From Parahoeflea alexandrii (GTDB lineage: Bacteria; Pseudomonadota; Alphaproteobacteria; Rhizobiales; Rhizobiaceae), in the NCBI RefSeq assembly GCF_027214025.1, contig NZ_JAPWHB010000001.1, positions 868,001 through 932,000 on the forward strand: a DNA stretch of 64,000 bases, given 5' to 3'. The position numbers and the translations under genes were made by a program. The notes under the pieces are model-generated. The model saw only the letters and a list, made by a program, of their open reading frames with translations, ran no database searches and was not told the DNA's origin. This document shows positions 11,410 to 20,065 of this stretch, in pieces (the stretch's first letter is position 1; each line of letters starts with the position of its first letter).

Positions 11410-12918
11410 TCACGCCGCTCTGGCAGTTCCCCGGTGCTCCAACACTTGTCTGCTCTGCCCCGATAATGAGAAGCGCGAAACAAGCTGGCCAAGGGTCTGG
11501 TTGATGCCGAGCAGGTTCTGTGTGGCCGCGTTGGTCTGCTCGACCATCGCCGCATTCTGCTGGGTGATCTGGTCCATGGAGCCAACGGCTGCGTTGATCT
11601 CGGATATTCCGGTGGCCTGTTCCCGTGCGGCCATCGCGATTACGCCAAAATGTTCGCTGATGACGCGGACCTGGCCACCGATGCTGCTCAACGTCTCTCC
11701 GGTCTTGTTGACCAGCGACACGCCCCTGAGAACATCATCGAAGGAGGCGTCGATGAGATCCTTGATTTCCCTGGCGGCTGAAGCCGAGCGCTGGGCCAGT
11801 TCACGTACCTCCTGTGCCACCACCGCAAAGCCCCTGCCCGCCTCGCCGGCTCGGGCCGCCTCGACCCCGGCATTGAGCGCCAAGAGGTTGGTCTGGAACG
11901 AGATCTCGTCAATCACGCTGATGATCTGGGTGATCTTCTTCGACGATTCCTCGATCTTGCCCATGGCCGAAATCGCGTCGGAGACCGTCTGGCCGGACAG
12001 CACCGCCTGTTCCGATGCCGCATCGACAACCTGGCGCGCCTCGGACACACGCTGTTCAGACTGTTTCGAGATGACCGAAATCTGCTCGACCGCCGCCGCG
12101 GTCTCCTCGAGCGCCGCGGCCTGCTGTTCCGTCCGCTTCGCCATGTCTTCGGTGGCGCCCGAAAGTTCACGGGTGTCGGCCGTCGATTGGCGGATGGAAT
12201 CGATTATCTCGCCGAATGTCTGGCTGAGCTTGGCGACGGATGCGTTGTAGTTGGCCTTGAGCTGATCGAAATCCGCAGACAGCGGCTCGGAAATGGTGGA
12301 GCCGAGATCGCCTTCGGCCAGACCGCGAAGCGCCTGTTCGAGCGCCTCAAGCGCCTTGTCCTGGTCGGCCTTGAGCTGCGCGCGCTCCTGTTCTGCCTTT
12401 TGACGCTCCTCGTTCAGCGCATCGAGATAGACCGAGATCGAGTAATCCATGTCGATCAGCGCAGCCTTGACGACGGCGGCCACGCCCTCTCCGGTGTCCC
12501 GGGCCTTGCGGCGCGCTCCGAAACCGCCGAGTTCGCCGGCGACCACCGTTTTGATCATCTCCTCGAGGATCAGCGAATAGCCGCCGATATACCACTGCGG
12601 CTCCAGCCCCAGCCTGGCGTGAACCCGGCCGATCCGGGTCACACTCTCGATATAGGCGTGGTCAAACTTTCCGGTCATGATCGTCCGCCAGTGCTCGACC
12701 TGCTTCTGCTTGGCGTGATTGATATGGGATGCATCACGGAAATGCCGTCCGGTTTCCGGATTGGCCGCGGCCTGGGCATAAAACCGGTTCAACGCCTGGT
12801 CGATCGAACCTTCGATTTGCGGGGCGCGAGCTGCAAGTGCCGCCAACTGCGCTTTACCCATTCCGACGAAATCGAGCTTGGCCGCGATATCGCTGCGCTT
12901 GGAAGCGTCATGATGCAT
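11410..12918 (-). CDS. Globin-coupled soluble methyl-accepting chemotaxis protein (HemAT/IcpA-like), copy 2
   Basis: This 502-residue paralogue of the neighbouring receptor has the same architecture. The probable proximal ligand is His100 (RIGRVHARLGLEPQWYIGGY), and the signalling tip is identical over the region around [20 protein letters not shown]. The sensor halves differ clearly while the tips are almost unchanged, which fits an old duplication with selection on contacts to CheA and CheW. It lies 268 bp upstream of copy 1 in the same direction, with AT-rich DNA between them that probably carries a separate promoter. Confidence 0.93.
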   Translation of the reverse strand: MHHDASKRSDIAAKLDFVGMGKAQLAALAARAPQIEGSIDQALNRFYAQAAANPETGRHFRDASHINHAKQKQVEHWRTIMTGKFDHAYIESVTRIGRVHARLGLEPQWYIGGYSLILEEMIKTVVAGELGGFGARRKARDTGEGVAAVVKAALIDMDYSISVYLDALNEERQKAEQERAQLKADQDKALEALEQALRGLAEGDLGSTISEPLSADFDQLKANYNASVAKLSQTFGEIIDSIRQSTADTRELSGATEDMAKRTEQQAAALEETAAAVEQISVISKQSEQRVSEARQVVDAASEQAVLSGQTVSDAISAMGKIEESSKKITQIISVIDEISFQTNLLALNAGVEAARAGEAGRGFAVVAQEVRELAQRSASAAREIKDLIDASFDDVLRGVSLVNKTGETLSSIGGQVRVISEHFGVIAMAAREQATGISEINAAVGSMDQITQQNAAMVEQTNAATQNLLGINQTLGQLVSRFSLSGQSRQVLEHRGTARAA

Positions 12919-13239
12919 GATTGTAGTCCCCGGTAATCAATGATGAGCCGGGGCGGTCATCCGCCGGTTTCAAAGCTCGCAATCAGACCCTCATGATCTG
13001 CAGCACATGCCTAGTTTCAATCAGCTAACACCGACTAAACAGCCTTATGCAACATCTTGATATAAGAGAGCATTTTCTAATTTACCACTCTCTCATGCCT
13101 GAGGTTTCACGGGCTTTCACCGATGCCGTCTTGCCTCGGGGGGAGCAACATGTGCGCCAAGCCTGTGACAGCCTGTCACGGAGTTCCGCGTGACAGGATC
13201 GGACTTATGGACAAGGCAGCCGCCAGCTCCGGTCCGGGT
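12919..13239. other. Intergenic region with AT-rich promoter and palindromic half-sites
   Basis: This 320-bp gap between two minus-strand genes has no convincing coding frame. The part from about 13010 to 13100 is AT-rich and probably holds the promoter of chemoreceptor copy 2 or its antisense. At 13165-13197 there are three alternating half-sites, GTGACAG, CTGTCAC and GTGACAG. Confidence 0.6.
13165..13197. promoter_or_regulatory. Triple GTGACAG/CTGTCAC half-sites, alternative hairpins
   Basis: GTGACAG-C-CTGTCAC (13165-13179) is a perfect palindrome. CCTGTCACG (13172-13180) also pairs perfectly with CGTGACAGG (13189-13197). The two hairpins share one arm and cannot coexist. The site lies just 3' of the lysE gene, so it may be a terminator without a U-tract, or a protein-binding site. 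Confidence 0.5.
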
Positions 13240-13872
13240 TCAGGGTGTCAGCGGATTGCGGCTGTCGGTGAGGATCCTGCCGCCTATGGCGACGAAGCAG
13301 ACGCCGGCCGCACGTTCGATCCAGTGCTGGGCATTCTCGAAGCGGGCGATGACCGGGCGCGAGGACATGAACAGGGTGACCACCGCGTACCAGATGGCGG
13401 CACTGGCCATCACCAGCGCAATCATCGCTGCCATCACCCACACCGGCATGGCGTCGGTTACCGCCGTGGCGAAGACACTTGCAAACAGCACAATGGCTTT
13501 GGGATTGGTGAGCGTCACCAGGAAACCGAAGACCAGCGGGTTGCCCGCCTCAGCGCCTGTCTCCTGCTCGATCGCGATGGATTGCGGCCTCGCCATGATC
13601 AGCCGGACCCCGAGATAGCCGAGATAAAGGCCGCCACAGATGCGTACGGCCCAGGCGAGCCATTGATACTGGACAAGGATGGCCGAGAGGCCAAGCAGAC
13701 TGAGCCCGGCATATAGCCCCAGCCCCATGGTCACACCCAGCGTGGTCATCAGCCCCGCCCGCGTTCCGCGCGCCATCGAGGAGCGGACGACGGCGATGAA
13801 ATCGGGGCCCGGCAGCATCAGGGCCGGGATGAAGATCGCAAACACGCTGACAAATGCAATGGTCCAGTCCAT
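13240..13872 (-). CDS. LysE/RhtB family amino-acid exporter
   Basis: This 210-residue protein has the LysE fold: an N-terminal helix followed by PGPDFIAVVRSSMARG, GGLYLGYLGVRLI, and TLTNPKAIVLFASVF before the last helices. These proteins export amino acids or homoserine lactone-type metabolites by proton antiport. The substrate cannot be read from sequence. It lies 30 bp downstream of the Tag-like gene on the same strand and is probably co-transcribed. It is only distantly similar to the LysE pair at 25.8-27.2 kb. Confidence 0.9.
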   Translation of the reverse strand: MDWTIAFVSVFAIFIPALMLPGPDFIAVVRSSMARGTRAGLMTTLGVTMGLGLYAGLSLLGLSAILVQYQWLAWAVRICGGLYLGYLGVRLIMARPQSIAIEQETGAEAGNPLVFGFLVTLTNPKAIVLFASVFATAVTDAMPVWVMAAMIALVMASAAIWYAVVTLFMSSRPVIARFENAQHWIERAAGVCFVAIGGRILTDSRNPLTP

Positions 13873-13902
13873 CGATGCTTTCCCTTTCCCTCGCCGGTAC
13901 GC

Positions 13903-14568
13903 TCAGAGGCTCATGGCCAGCACCCGGCTGATCTCGGTCAGCGAGCGGCCGGATTGCTGCATCCAGGTGTTGAAGGCCGCCTGAACGTCCGCAAGGGCCT
14001 TCTTCGATGTCGGCGGCTTGTCGACCACGCCCTCGGCGATCAGCCGGTCAACCACGCTTTGCGACAGGATGAAGCTGTCCTTGCCCTGAAAACGCAAGCA
14101 ATATTGGCCGCTGGTGCCGCCAAGCCGACTGCCGAGGGTCTTGAACAGCTCAAGCAGGCCGATGAAATCGGTCGAAGGCCAGTCGGCGATGGCCTTGGAG
14201 GCCGAGCCATGCTCGGCGGCAAGCGACCGCAGAAAAACGGCGTTTTGCTGCACCGAGCGGATCTTGGCGCCGTTGCGGATGATGCGCGTGTCTGAGACCA
14301 GCCGCTCGAAATCCTCGTCGGTGAGCATGGCGCAGCGGCCGGTGTCGAAGCCGTCAAACGCGGCCTCGAAACCGGGCCACATGCTTTCGACCACCTTCCA
14401 GTTGAAGCCCGCCTGAAACACGGCCCGGGTCATGGCGGCGAGCCAGCGGTCGTCAGGGATGGCGGCCACCTCCGCCGCCGGGAGGGGAGTGGACAGCATG
14501 GCCTCAAGCGCCTCGGCGCCACCCTTGCGGGCGGCTGCAATCTCGTAAATCTCATCAAATGAACGCAT
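13903..14568 (-). CDS. DNA-3-methyladenine glycosylase I (Tag)-like protein
   Basis: This 221-residue protein matches the Tag helical core, most clearly at FQAGFNWKVVESMWPGFEAAFDGFD followed by DTRIIRNGAKIRSVQQNA. Tag removes 3-methyladenine from DNA. By eye, the glutamate that Tag uses in the segment just before QAGLSW is an alanine here, and the N-terminal zinc ligands of E. coli Tag are absent. Activity or substrate may therefore differ. It is followed by the LysE gene and preceded at 48 bp by a membrane-protein gene, all on the minus strand. Confidence 0.78.
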   Translation of the reverse strand: MRSFDEIYEIAAARKGGAEALEAMLSTPLPAAEVAAIPDDRWLAAMTRAVFQAGFNWKVVESMWPGFEAAFDGFDTGRCAMLTDEDFERLVSDTRIIRNGAKIRSVQQNAVFLRSLAAEHGSASKAIADWPSTDFIGLLELFKTLGSRLGGTSGQYCLRFQGKDSFILSQSVVDRLIAEGVVDKPPTSKKALADVQAAFNTWMQQSGRSLTEISRVLAMSL

Positions 14569-14616
14569 GGCGCCCTCCGGTGAAAACCGCCCGAACGAAA
14601 GACCATTCCGGCAAAC

Positions 14617-15417
14617 TCAACTCTGCCTCCCCGCCGGCGCCGCATGAACGGATGCCGAGGGCTCGAGCCCCATCACTCTCCACAATGGCCATGACCGGAC
14701 ATGCATGTAGCGGCGCACGGGGGTCTTGACCACGATCAGCAGGAAGCCGATCGACAACAGGCACCAGACCGCGGGAACCTCGTTGGGGTTGTCGGTCAGC
14801 AATCTGGCCAGCAACGGCCCCATCGCAAGATGGTAGAGCACAATGCGCCACGATCCGAACACAAGCGGCACCACGAACATGGCGATCATGTAACTCAGGA
14901 ACCCGTGACCGAGCGGCCCCCTTAGGAGCAGGCTTGAGTTGACCCAGGACGAATTGATCTCGCCAAGCGCGTTCAACGGAATTTCCCAGGCAATGTGCCA
15001 GTTCCCCGAGACAGAGCAAAGCGCCGGGCCGCAGAGCGAACGCCCCGGCCGGCAAGTCCCTGCCCATTCGAAAGGATAGACCTGCAGGATCATGAAGGCA
15101 GCAGAAGCCCCGGCGACAGCGATGGCCCACGGCATGGCCGCGCGCCGTACGTTTTCGGGCACAAAATAGAGCGCCAGCATGCAGCCGAAGAATGGCTGAA
15201 AGCAGATATGCAGGTAACCCAGCATTGTGGCGATCTGGTTGGACGGCAGCGCGCACTGGTCGATCACCGAATAGGTGAAGGCCTGCAGCAGTTCCATGCC
15301 GGAGAAATAGGCCAACGGTGTCCACAATAGCGGACTTTCGCGCTTGTAGGCCGCATAGGCGGTCGCGGCAAATCCCACCGCCGCCAGTCCGAAGGAGGCC
15401 TCGCCACTCCAACACAT
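14617..15417 (-). CDS. Seven-helix membrane protein, DUF5765-like
   Basis: The protein is 266 residues, beginning MCWSGEASFGLA after a GGGGGAAG ribosome site at 15417. Seven or so hydrophobic helices are spaced through it. Residues C2, W3, S4, G5 and a cluster of cysteines near 120-140 are notable. It resembles the DUF5765 family of rhizobial membrane proteins as I recall it; function unknown. It may be co-transcribed with the downstream Tag-like and LysE genes. Confidence 0.65.
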   Translation of the reverse strand: MCWSGEASFGLAAVGFAATAYAAYKRESPLLWTPLAYFSGMELLQAFTYSVIDQCALPSNQIATMLGYLHICFQPFFGCMLALYFVPENVRRAAMPWAIAVAGASAAFMILQVYPFEWAGTCRPGRSLCGPALCSVSGNWHIAWEIPLNALGEINSSWVNSSLLLRGPLGHGFLSYMIAMFVVPLVFGSWRIVLYHLAMGPLLARLLTDNPNEVPAVWCLLSIGFLLIVVKTPVRRYMHVRSWPLWRVMGLEPSASVHAAPAGRQS

Positions 15418-15543
15418 GCGCACTTCCCCCAATCTGGCCACCCCATCGGCACGTATTTATAATCCTCGTGCGGACCGGAATTCAAGGCAGCCGGAGACCT
15501 GCCCGTGTCCGCAAGAACACGCCGGCGCCGCCCATGGCTCGCC

Positions 15544-16218
15544 TCATCCGGGTCTGGTGGCCAACCAGATCATGTGCCGCGCGCCGCGCTTTTTCGTGCT
15601 GGCGCGGGTCGGCACTTCGGCGACCTGAAAGCCGGCCTGTTTCAGCCGCCGGGTGAAGGACGGATCGGGCGCGGAGGACCAGACCGAAAAGATGCCGCCC
15701 GGCGTCAGCGCACGATGGGCGAAGGCCAGCCCCTGGGCGGAGTAGAGCGCGTCGTTGCCCTGGCGGGTCAGGCCGTCGGGGCCGTTGTCGACATCGAGCA
15801 GGATCGCGTCCCAGGCGCGCTCACTGCTGCGGATCACCTCGCCGACATCGCCCTGATGAAGGCTGACGCGCGGGTCCTCAAGGCATCCGCCAAACACCTC
15901 GGCCATCGGGCCCATCGCCCAGGCGATCACCTCGGGCACCAGTTCGGCCACGGTGATGGCCGCATCCGGGCCGAGGCTTTTGAGCGCCGCGCGCAAGGTG
16001 AACCCCATGCCGAGCCCACCGATCAGCAGACGCGGCGCCTGCCTGTCCTGGAGCTTCTCCGTGGCAAGGCTGGCCAGCGCCTCTTCCGAACCGCTCAGCC
16101 GGCTGTTCATCAACTCGTTTGCGCCAAGCATGATGGAGAACTCGCTGCCGCGTTGCATCAGCTTGAGTTCGACACCGTCTTCAAGGCGGACGGCGTCAAG
16201 CCGGTTCCAGGGAATCAT
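15544..16218 (-). CDS. Spermidine synthase-like SAM-dependent enzyme
   Basis: This 224-residue Rossmann methyltransferase-fold protein has the nucleotide motif LIGGLGMGFTLRAAL, the acidic SAM ligand in VAELVPEVIAW, and the post-core motif DAILLDVDNGPDGL, which resembles the spermidine synthase DxxD region. It lacks the N-terminal beta domain of true polyamine aminopropyltransferases. A role in polyamine synthesis is therefore only one option. It is a single gene followed by a 126-bp gap. Confidence 0.78.
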   Translation of the reverse strand: MIPWNRLDAVRLEDGVELKLMQRGSEFSIMLGANELMNSRLSGSEEALASLATEKLQDRQAPRLLIGGLGMGFTLRAALKSLGPDAAITVAELVPEVIAWAMGPMAEVFGGCLEDPRVSLHQGDVGEVIRSSERAWDAILLDVDNGPDGLTRQGNDALYSAQGLAFAHRALTPGGIFSVWSSAPDPSFTRRLKQAGFQVAEVPTRASTKKRGARHMIWLATRPG

Positions 16219-16516
16219 CGCGGTTTACCGTTGCTTCGGACAAAGTTGACGCTGCCTATAGCACGCCTGAGCAAAATGCGTAGCCGGTGGCGGCAAGCAT
16301 GGTGTCATCCCCGCCGCTGAACGCTCACCACGAGGCCTGTGCACTACGGGACGGGCACGGGCCGCAGTGGTCGTCCGTGAGACAGCGGATCCCGCGCGCG
16401 GCGCCTGCCGGAAAATTCGAAATCCGGCGCGGTTTTCGACAAATAATGCTGCGCCGCACCCGCATTTGCGACCGGCGAAGACCTTTTCCGATCCGAACGG
16501 CGCCGGAATTCCGGAT

Positions 16517-16533
16517 TTCGCGTTAAAATGGCG
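16517..16533 (+). repeat. 17-bp direct repeat TTCGCGTTAAAATGGCG, copy 1
   Basis: It is identical to the copy at 16602-16618, with starts 85 bp apart (about eight helical turns). It lies upstream of the porin gene. Confidence 0.8.
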
Positions 16534-16601
16534 ATCGACGCGCCCGAACGAGCAGTGTGGCAGAAATATGACAAGCCCGCGAATTTGGATGTTCCGCAGC
16601 C

Positions 16602-16618
16602 TTCGCGTTAAAATGGCG
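16602..16618 (+). repeat. 17-bp direct repeat TTCGCGTTAAAATGGCG, copy 2
   Basis: Second copy, 64 bp upstream of the porin start codon. Flanking bases differ from copy 1, so only the 17-bp core is conserved. Confidence 0.8.
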
Positions 16619-16682
16619 CTTGTGAACTCCGGTTTTTTGGCAATTGGATACTGCGTTGCACAATCGTTTTCCGGAGCTTCCC

Positions 16683-17363
16683 ATGAAACCCTTTTCACTG
16701 CTTCTCGCCACCGGCCTGCTCGCTGCAGCCGGCGCGACTTCTTCATTTGCCGATGACGCCACGTTCGATGTCGCCTTCGGCGTCGGCGTTGCCAACAACT
16801 ATATTTCCCGCGGCTCGACCCAATCGGCCGACAAGCCGATCATCGACGGCTACATGGAGGCCACATACGGCATCTTCTACGCCGGCGTCTGGGCTTCGCG
16901 CGTCGACATCGCGCCCGACGATGTCGAGATCGATTTATATGGCGGCATTCGTCCGGAATTCGGCCAGCTGTCGCTGGACCTGGGCTATGCCCGCTACATC
17001 TACGACACATCCGGCAATGTCAGCGGCGAACTCTACGCCAAGGGTTCGTTCGCACTGACCGACAGCTTCTCGGTCGGCGCCGACGTCTTCTGGGATCCGA
17101 CCAACAAGACCAACTGGGTGGCGGCAAAGACCGAATTCTCCGGCCTGCCCTACGAGATCTCCTTCTCGGGCTCGGTCGGCTCCGACTTCGGCACACTCAA
17201 TCTCGGGTCGGACAAGATTGCCTGGGACGCCGGCTTCTCGCGCAGCTTCGCCGATGACACCGTCACGCTCGACCTGCGCTACTACGATTCCAACAAGGAT
17301 CCGGCACGCTTCGTCGCCCGTCTTGCCTTCGACACGAGCTTCTCGGCGCTCAAGGGCAAGTGA
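16683..17363 (+). CDS. TorF-type putative porin (TIGR02001 family)
   Basis: This 226-residue outer-membrane beta-barrel protein has a signal peptide ending near SSFADD. The family-typical start of the mature protein reads NYISRGSTQSADKP, and alternating hydrophobic strands continue to the C-terminus. The family is named from tonB-linked outer membrane loci; the transported molecule is unknown. The start at 16683 gives a normal signal peptide and follows GGAGC. A perfect 12-bp stem-loop lies 9 bp after the stop. Confidence 0.82.
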   Translation: MKPFSLLLATGLLAAAGATSSFADDATFDVAFGVGVANNYISRGSTQSADKPIIDGYMEATYGIFYAGVWASRVDIAPDDVEIDLYGGIRPEFGQLSLDLGYARYIYDTSGNVSGELYAKGSFALTDSFSVGADVFWDPTNKTNWVAAKTEFSGLPYEISFSGSVGSDFGTLNLGSDKIAWDAGFSRSFADDTVTLDLRYYDSNKDPARFVARLAFDTSFSALKGK

Positions 17364-17372
17364 TACTCACCA

Positions 17373-17400
17373 GTATCCCGCCGGATGACCGGCGGGATAC
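17373..17400 (+). terminator. Stem-loop after the porin gene
   Basis: GTATCCCGCCGG and CCGGCGGGATAC form a perfect 12-bp stem around an ATGA loop. No T-run follows, so it may protect the 3' end or act with Rho rather than terminate alone. Confidence 0.6.
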
Positions 17401-17472
17401 CGTGGAAGAGGATTTCAGCTTCAGGCACGCCGATGCAGGCGAAGCTATGAACACTTTACCCGTCGAACCGGG

Positions 17473-18702
17473 TTATTCCACGCATCGGACTTCAACCCGC
17501 CGGTTCATGGACCGGCCGGCTTCATCGTCATTGCTGGCGATCGGCTCCTCCTCGCCATGACCCGATGCCGAGATCCTCGAAGGATCGAGGCCCCGCGCAA
17601 CCAGTGCGGCGACAACGGCTTCGGCCCGCCGGCGCGACAGGTCGCGATTGTAGTCAGCAGCCCCCTCGCTCGAGGAGTGGCCGATGATCTGGATCGTTGC
17701 TCCGCTCTCCCGGTGCAGACCGTCATGCATTGCATTGAGGATCGGGGCGGACTGCTGGCGGATATGGTCAGAATCAAAATCAAAGCCGATACCGTGTACA
17801 ACCGCTCCGCATCCGAGCGTAGCCGGCTCCGCGGGCAGGCAGACCGGTTCTGATTTCGACGCTTCCCCGTCATAGGGCTTGAACGGCGCTCCGTTGGTCG
17901 AGCGCAATCCGCGCAATGATCCGTCCTCGGCCGCCACGACGATGAATTGCGACAGAACGCCCGCAGCATTCTTGCCCAGCGCCCGCAGCACGTTGCCTTC
18001 AACTGTACCTGTCAGCAGACTTGTCTTGTCATAGCACCCGGTAACCGAGGCGCCGTCCTGGGCCAGTTCGATGGCGACGCCGCGCCCCTTCCAGACACCA
18101 TTAAACCCTTTCGAGAGCTCCCGGACCTGCTGCGTGCCGTTGCCGATAAGTTCGGAGAATTCAAAATAGGTCTTGTCCCGCTCGACATTGATCCCGTCGC
18201 GGAGCCTCAGGCTGATCCAGAGCACTTCAGGCTGATCGGCAGCGAGCGTCAGCTCCGTCTCCAAGCCGCGTTCGGCATGGGTGGCTAACTGCGCCGATGC
18301 GAGGAGTGTATAGGGGCCTTCGACCGATTCCACTGCACCCAGAACCTCGACATGCTTGAAGAAGGTCTGCGACGGGCTCGGGGTTTCGGTTACATTGGGA
18401 ATGGCAAACCGGTCGAACCGCGTGGGAGCGGGCAAGGCATAGACAATCTCGACGACATCGGACGGCGTACCGGGTTTCGGGGTCAGAATGTGGCTGCCGG
18501 CGTTGCCATCAATCACGCCAATCGCATCGGAAATTTTCATCCCCAACAAGGCATCTCCGGTATTGATCGAGACCGGGAGGACACCGTGCGCAAAAGTGAC
18601 GAGATCATTCCGGGTCGAATCCTGCGCATGCACGGACTGAATGGAAAAAACTGCAAGCAACACAGCGGCCAAAGTCCGAGAGAATGCAAGTTCTATTGGC
18701 AT
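17473..18702 (-). CDS. OmpA-family C-terminal domain outer-membrane protein
   Basis: This 409-residue secreted protein has a signal peptide ending VHAQD. Residues 30-290 form a domain of unknown type. The C-terminal OmpA-like peptidoglycan-binding domain (about 295-409) carries IGHSSSEGAADYNRDLSRRRAEAVVAAL split over the usual helix, then GHGEEEPIASND. It probably tethers the outer envelope to peptidoglycan. It converges on the porin gene. The N-terminal part contains a discoidin-like pattern (RFDRFAIPNVTETPSPSQ), which is only a weak resemblance. Confidence 0.82.
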   Translation of the reverse strand: MPIELAFSRTLAAVLLAVFSIQSVHAQDSTRNDLVTFAHGVLPVSINTGDALLGMKISDAIGVIDGNAGSHILTPKPGTPSDVVEIVYALPAPTRFDRFAIPNVTETPSPSQTFFKHVEVLGAVESVEGPYTLLASAQLATHAERGLETELTLAADQPEVLWISLRLRDGINVERDKTYFEFSELIGNGTQQVRELSKGFNGVWKGRGVAIELAQDGASVTGCYDKTSLLTGTVEGNVLRALGKNAAGVLSQFIVVAAEDGSLRGLRSTNGAPFKPYDGEASKSEPVCLPAEPATLGCGAVVHGIGFDFDSDHIRQQSAPILNAMHDGLHRESGATIQIIGHSSSEGAADYNRDLSRRRAEAVVAALVARGLDPSRISASGHGEEEPIASNDDEAGRSMNRRVEVRCVE

Positions 18703-18864
18703 CTATTGGTCCAAGCTTGTCTTGTTGTGGAGCTGTTGGACTTCAAACTAACCCAGGCAAGACGGGCCGCGCAAGCAAGTCCCGTCTAGCGGGCCTGAAA
18801 TGAGCGGAACGATACCGTTGGCAGACTTCAAGGCGGCCTGTGAACCCGACCGGCTTTCTGACGG

Positions 18865-19992
18865 CTACCTGACAATCACCAGCCGCTCGGCGGCCCGGGT
18901 GATTGCGGTGTAGAGCCAACGTTCGCGGCTGTCGCGGAAAGCGAAGCTTTCGTCGAAGAGGACGACCGAGTTCCACTGCGAGCCCTGGGCCTTGTGGACG
19001 GTGAGCGCGTAACCGTAGTCGAAATCGTCGTAGCGCTTTTTCGTCTGCCAGGGCACCTCGAGATCGGGATCGTCAAAGGCGCTTTTCAAAAGCTTGATCT
19101 TGGCCGAGCCGCGGTCCATGTCGTCGTCCTCGGGCCGGACCAGCAGGTTGATGCCGGGCTTGACGGTTTCCTTGGACGAGGTCATCACCTGCCAGAGCGA
19201 GCCGTTGAGCAGGCCCTTGGCGGGGTCGTTCCTGAGGCAGACCAGCTTGTCGCCGGCCTGCGGATAGGTCTGGTCAAAGCCCTTCAATTCGCGCAGGCGC
19301 TGGTTGTAGCGGCGGCGGGTGCGGTTGATACCGACCAGCACCTGGTCGGCCTCGAGCACCATGTCGCGGTCAACCTCATTCTTGCCGATGACCTGGGCGG
19401 TGCCGTAGTCGCCATGCATGATCTCGCGGCCCTCGCGCACCTGCATGGCCAGATCGATGATCGGGTTGTCGCGGGCCTGGCGGTGGATCTCGGTCAAGAG
19501 GATGTCGGGCTCATGCTCGGTGAAGAAGCCGCCGCCGGAGATCGGCGGCAACTGGCCGGGGTCGCCGAGCACCAGGATCGGCGTGCCAAAGCTCATCAGG
19601 TCCTTGCCCAGCGCCTCGTCGACCATCGAGCATTCGTCGATAATGATCAGGGCTGCCTGCGCCAAAGGGCTCTGCCGGTTGAGCGAGAACAGCGGCGAGA
19701 CCGTGGTCTTGCCGGTCTCCTCGTCGGAGACCTCCTCCTCGCCCTTCGGCCGGTAGATCAGCGAATGGATGGTGCGGGCGTTCTTGGCGCCGCGGGCGCG
19801 CAGCACCTGCGCCGCCTTGCCGGTGAAGGCGGCAAACAGCACCTCGCCGTCGACATGTTCGGCAAAATATTTGGCCAGCGTGGTCTTGCCGGTGCCGGCA
19901 TAGCCGAACAGCCGGAAGATCGGGGTGCGGCCATCCTTGAGCCAGCGCGAGACGGCTTTGAGCGCCTCATCCTGTTGGGGTGAAAACTTCAT
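18865..19992 (-). CDS. RecD/Dda-like ATP-dependent DNA helicase
   Basis: This 375-residue superfamily 1B helicase has Walker A FGYAGTGKTTLAK, Walker B ALIIIDECSMVD, motif III GDPGQLPPISGG, and C-terminal motifs V/VI in ALTVHKAQGSQWNSVVLFDE and LYTAITRAAERLV. It is much shorter than RecD subunits and lacks their N-terminal domain. It is thus a stand-alone RecD2/Dda-like helicase acting 5' to 3'. No recB or recC is nearby. The role is probably repair or replication-fork processing. Confidence 0.9.
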   Translation of the reverse strand: MKFSPQQDEALKAVSRWLKDGRTPIFRLFGYAGTGKTTLAKYFAEHVDGEVLFAAFTGKAAQVLRARGAKNARTIHSLIYRPKGEEEVSDEETGKTTVSPLFSLNRQSPLAQAALIIIDECSMVDEALGKDLMSFGTPILVLGDPGQLPPISGGGFFTEHEPDILLTEIHRQARDNPIIDLAMQVREGREIMHGDYGTAQVIGKNEVDRDMVLEADQVLVGINRTRRRYNQRLRELKGFDQTYPQAGDKLVCLRNDPAKGLLNGSLWQVMTSSKETVKPGINLLVRPEDDDMDRGSAKIKLLKSAFDDPDLEVPWQTKKRYDDFDYGYALTVHKAQGSQWNSVVLFDESFAFRDSRERWLYTAITRAAERLVIVR

Positions 19993-20065
19993 GCTTTCTC
20001 ATGGCAGATTCGGGAAGGCTAAGCGACCCGGCAAATGCCGGTGTGAGGCAGACGGAGACCGGCGG

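Larger units (their letters stand above)
16219..16682. other. Intergenic region with a separated 17-bp direct repeat
   Basis: No supported gene lies in this 464-bp gap between divergent genes. It holds two copies of TTCGCGTTAAAATGGCG and a 12-bp palindrome CCGGAATTCCGG at 16503-16514. Most of the regulatory DNA for the downstream porin gene should be here. Confidence 0.6.

Noticed and set aside
18865-19992. RecD-like gene considered as part of a RecBCD or defence system
   Set aside because: No recB/recC, nuclease or other defence genes adjoin it; it fits a stand-alone helicase.
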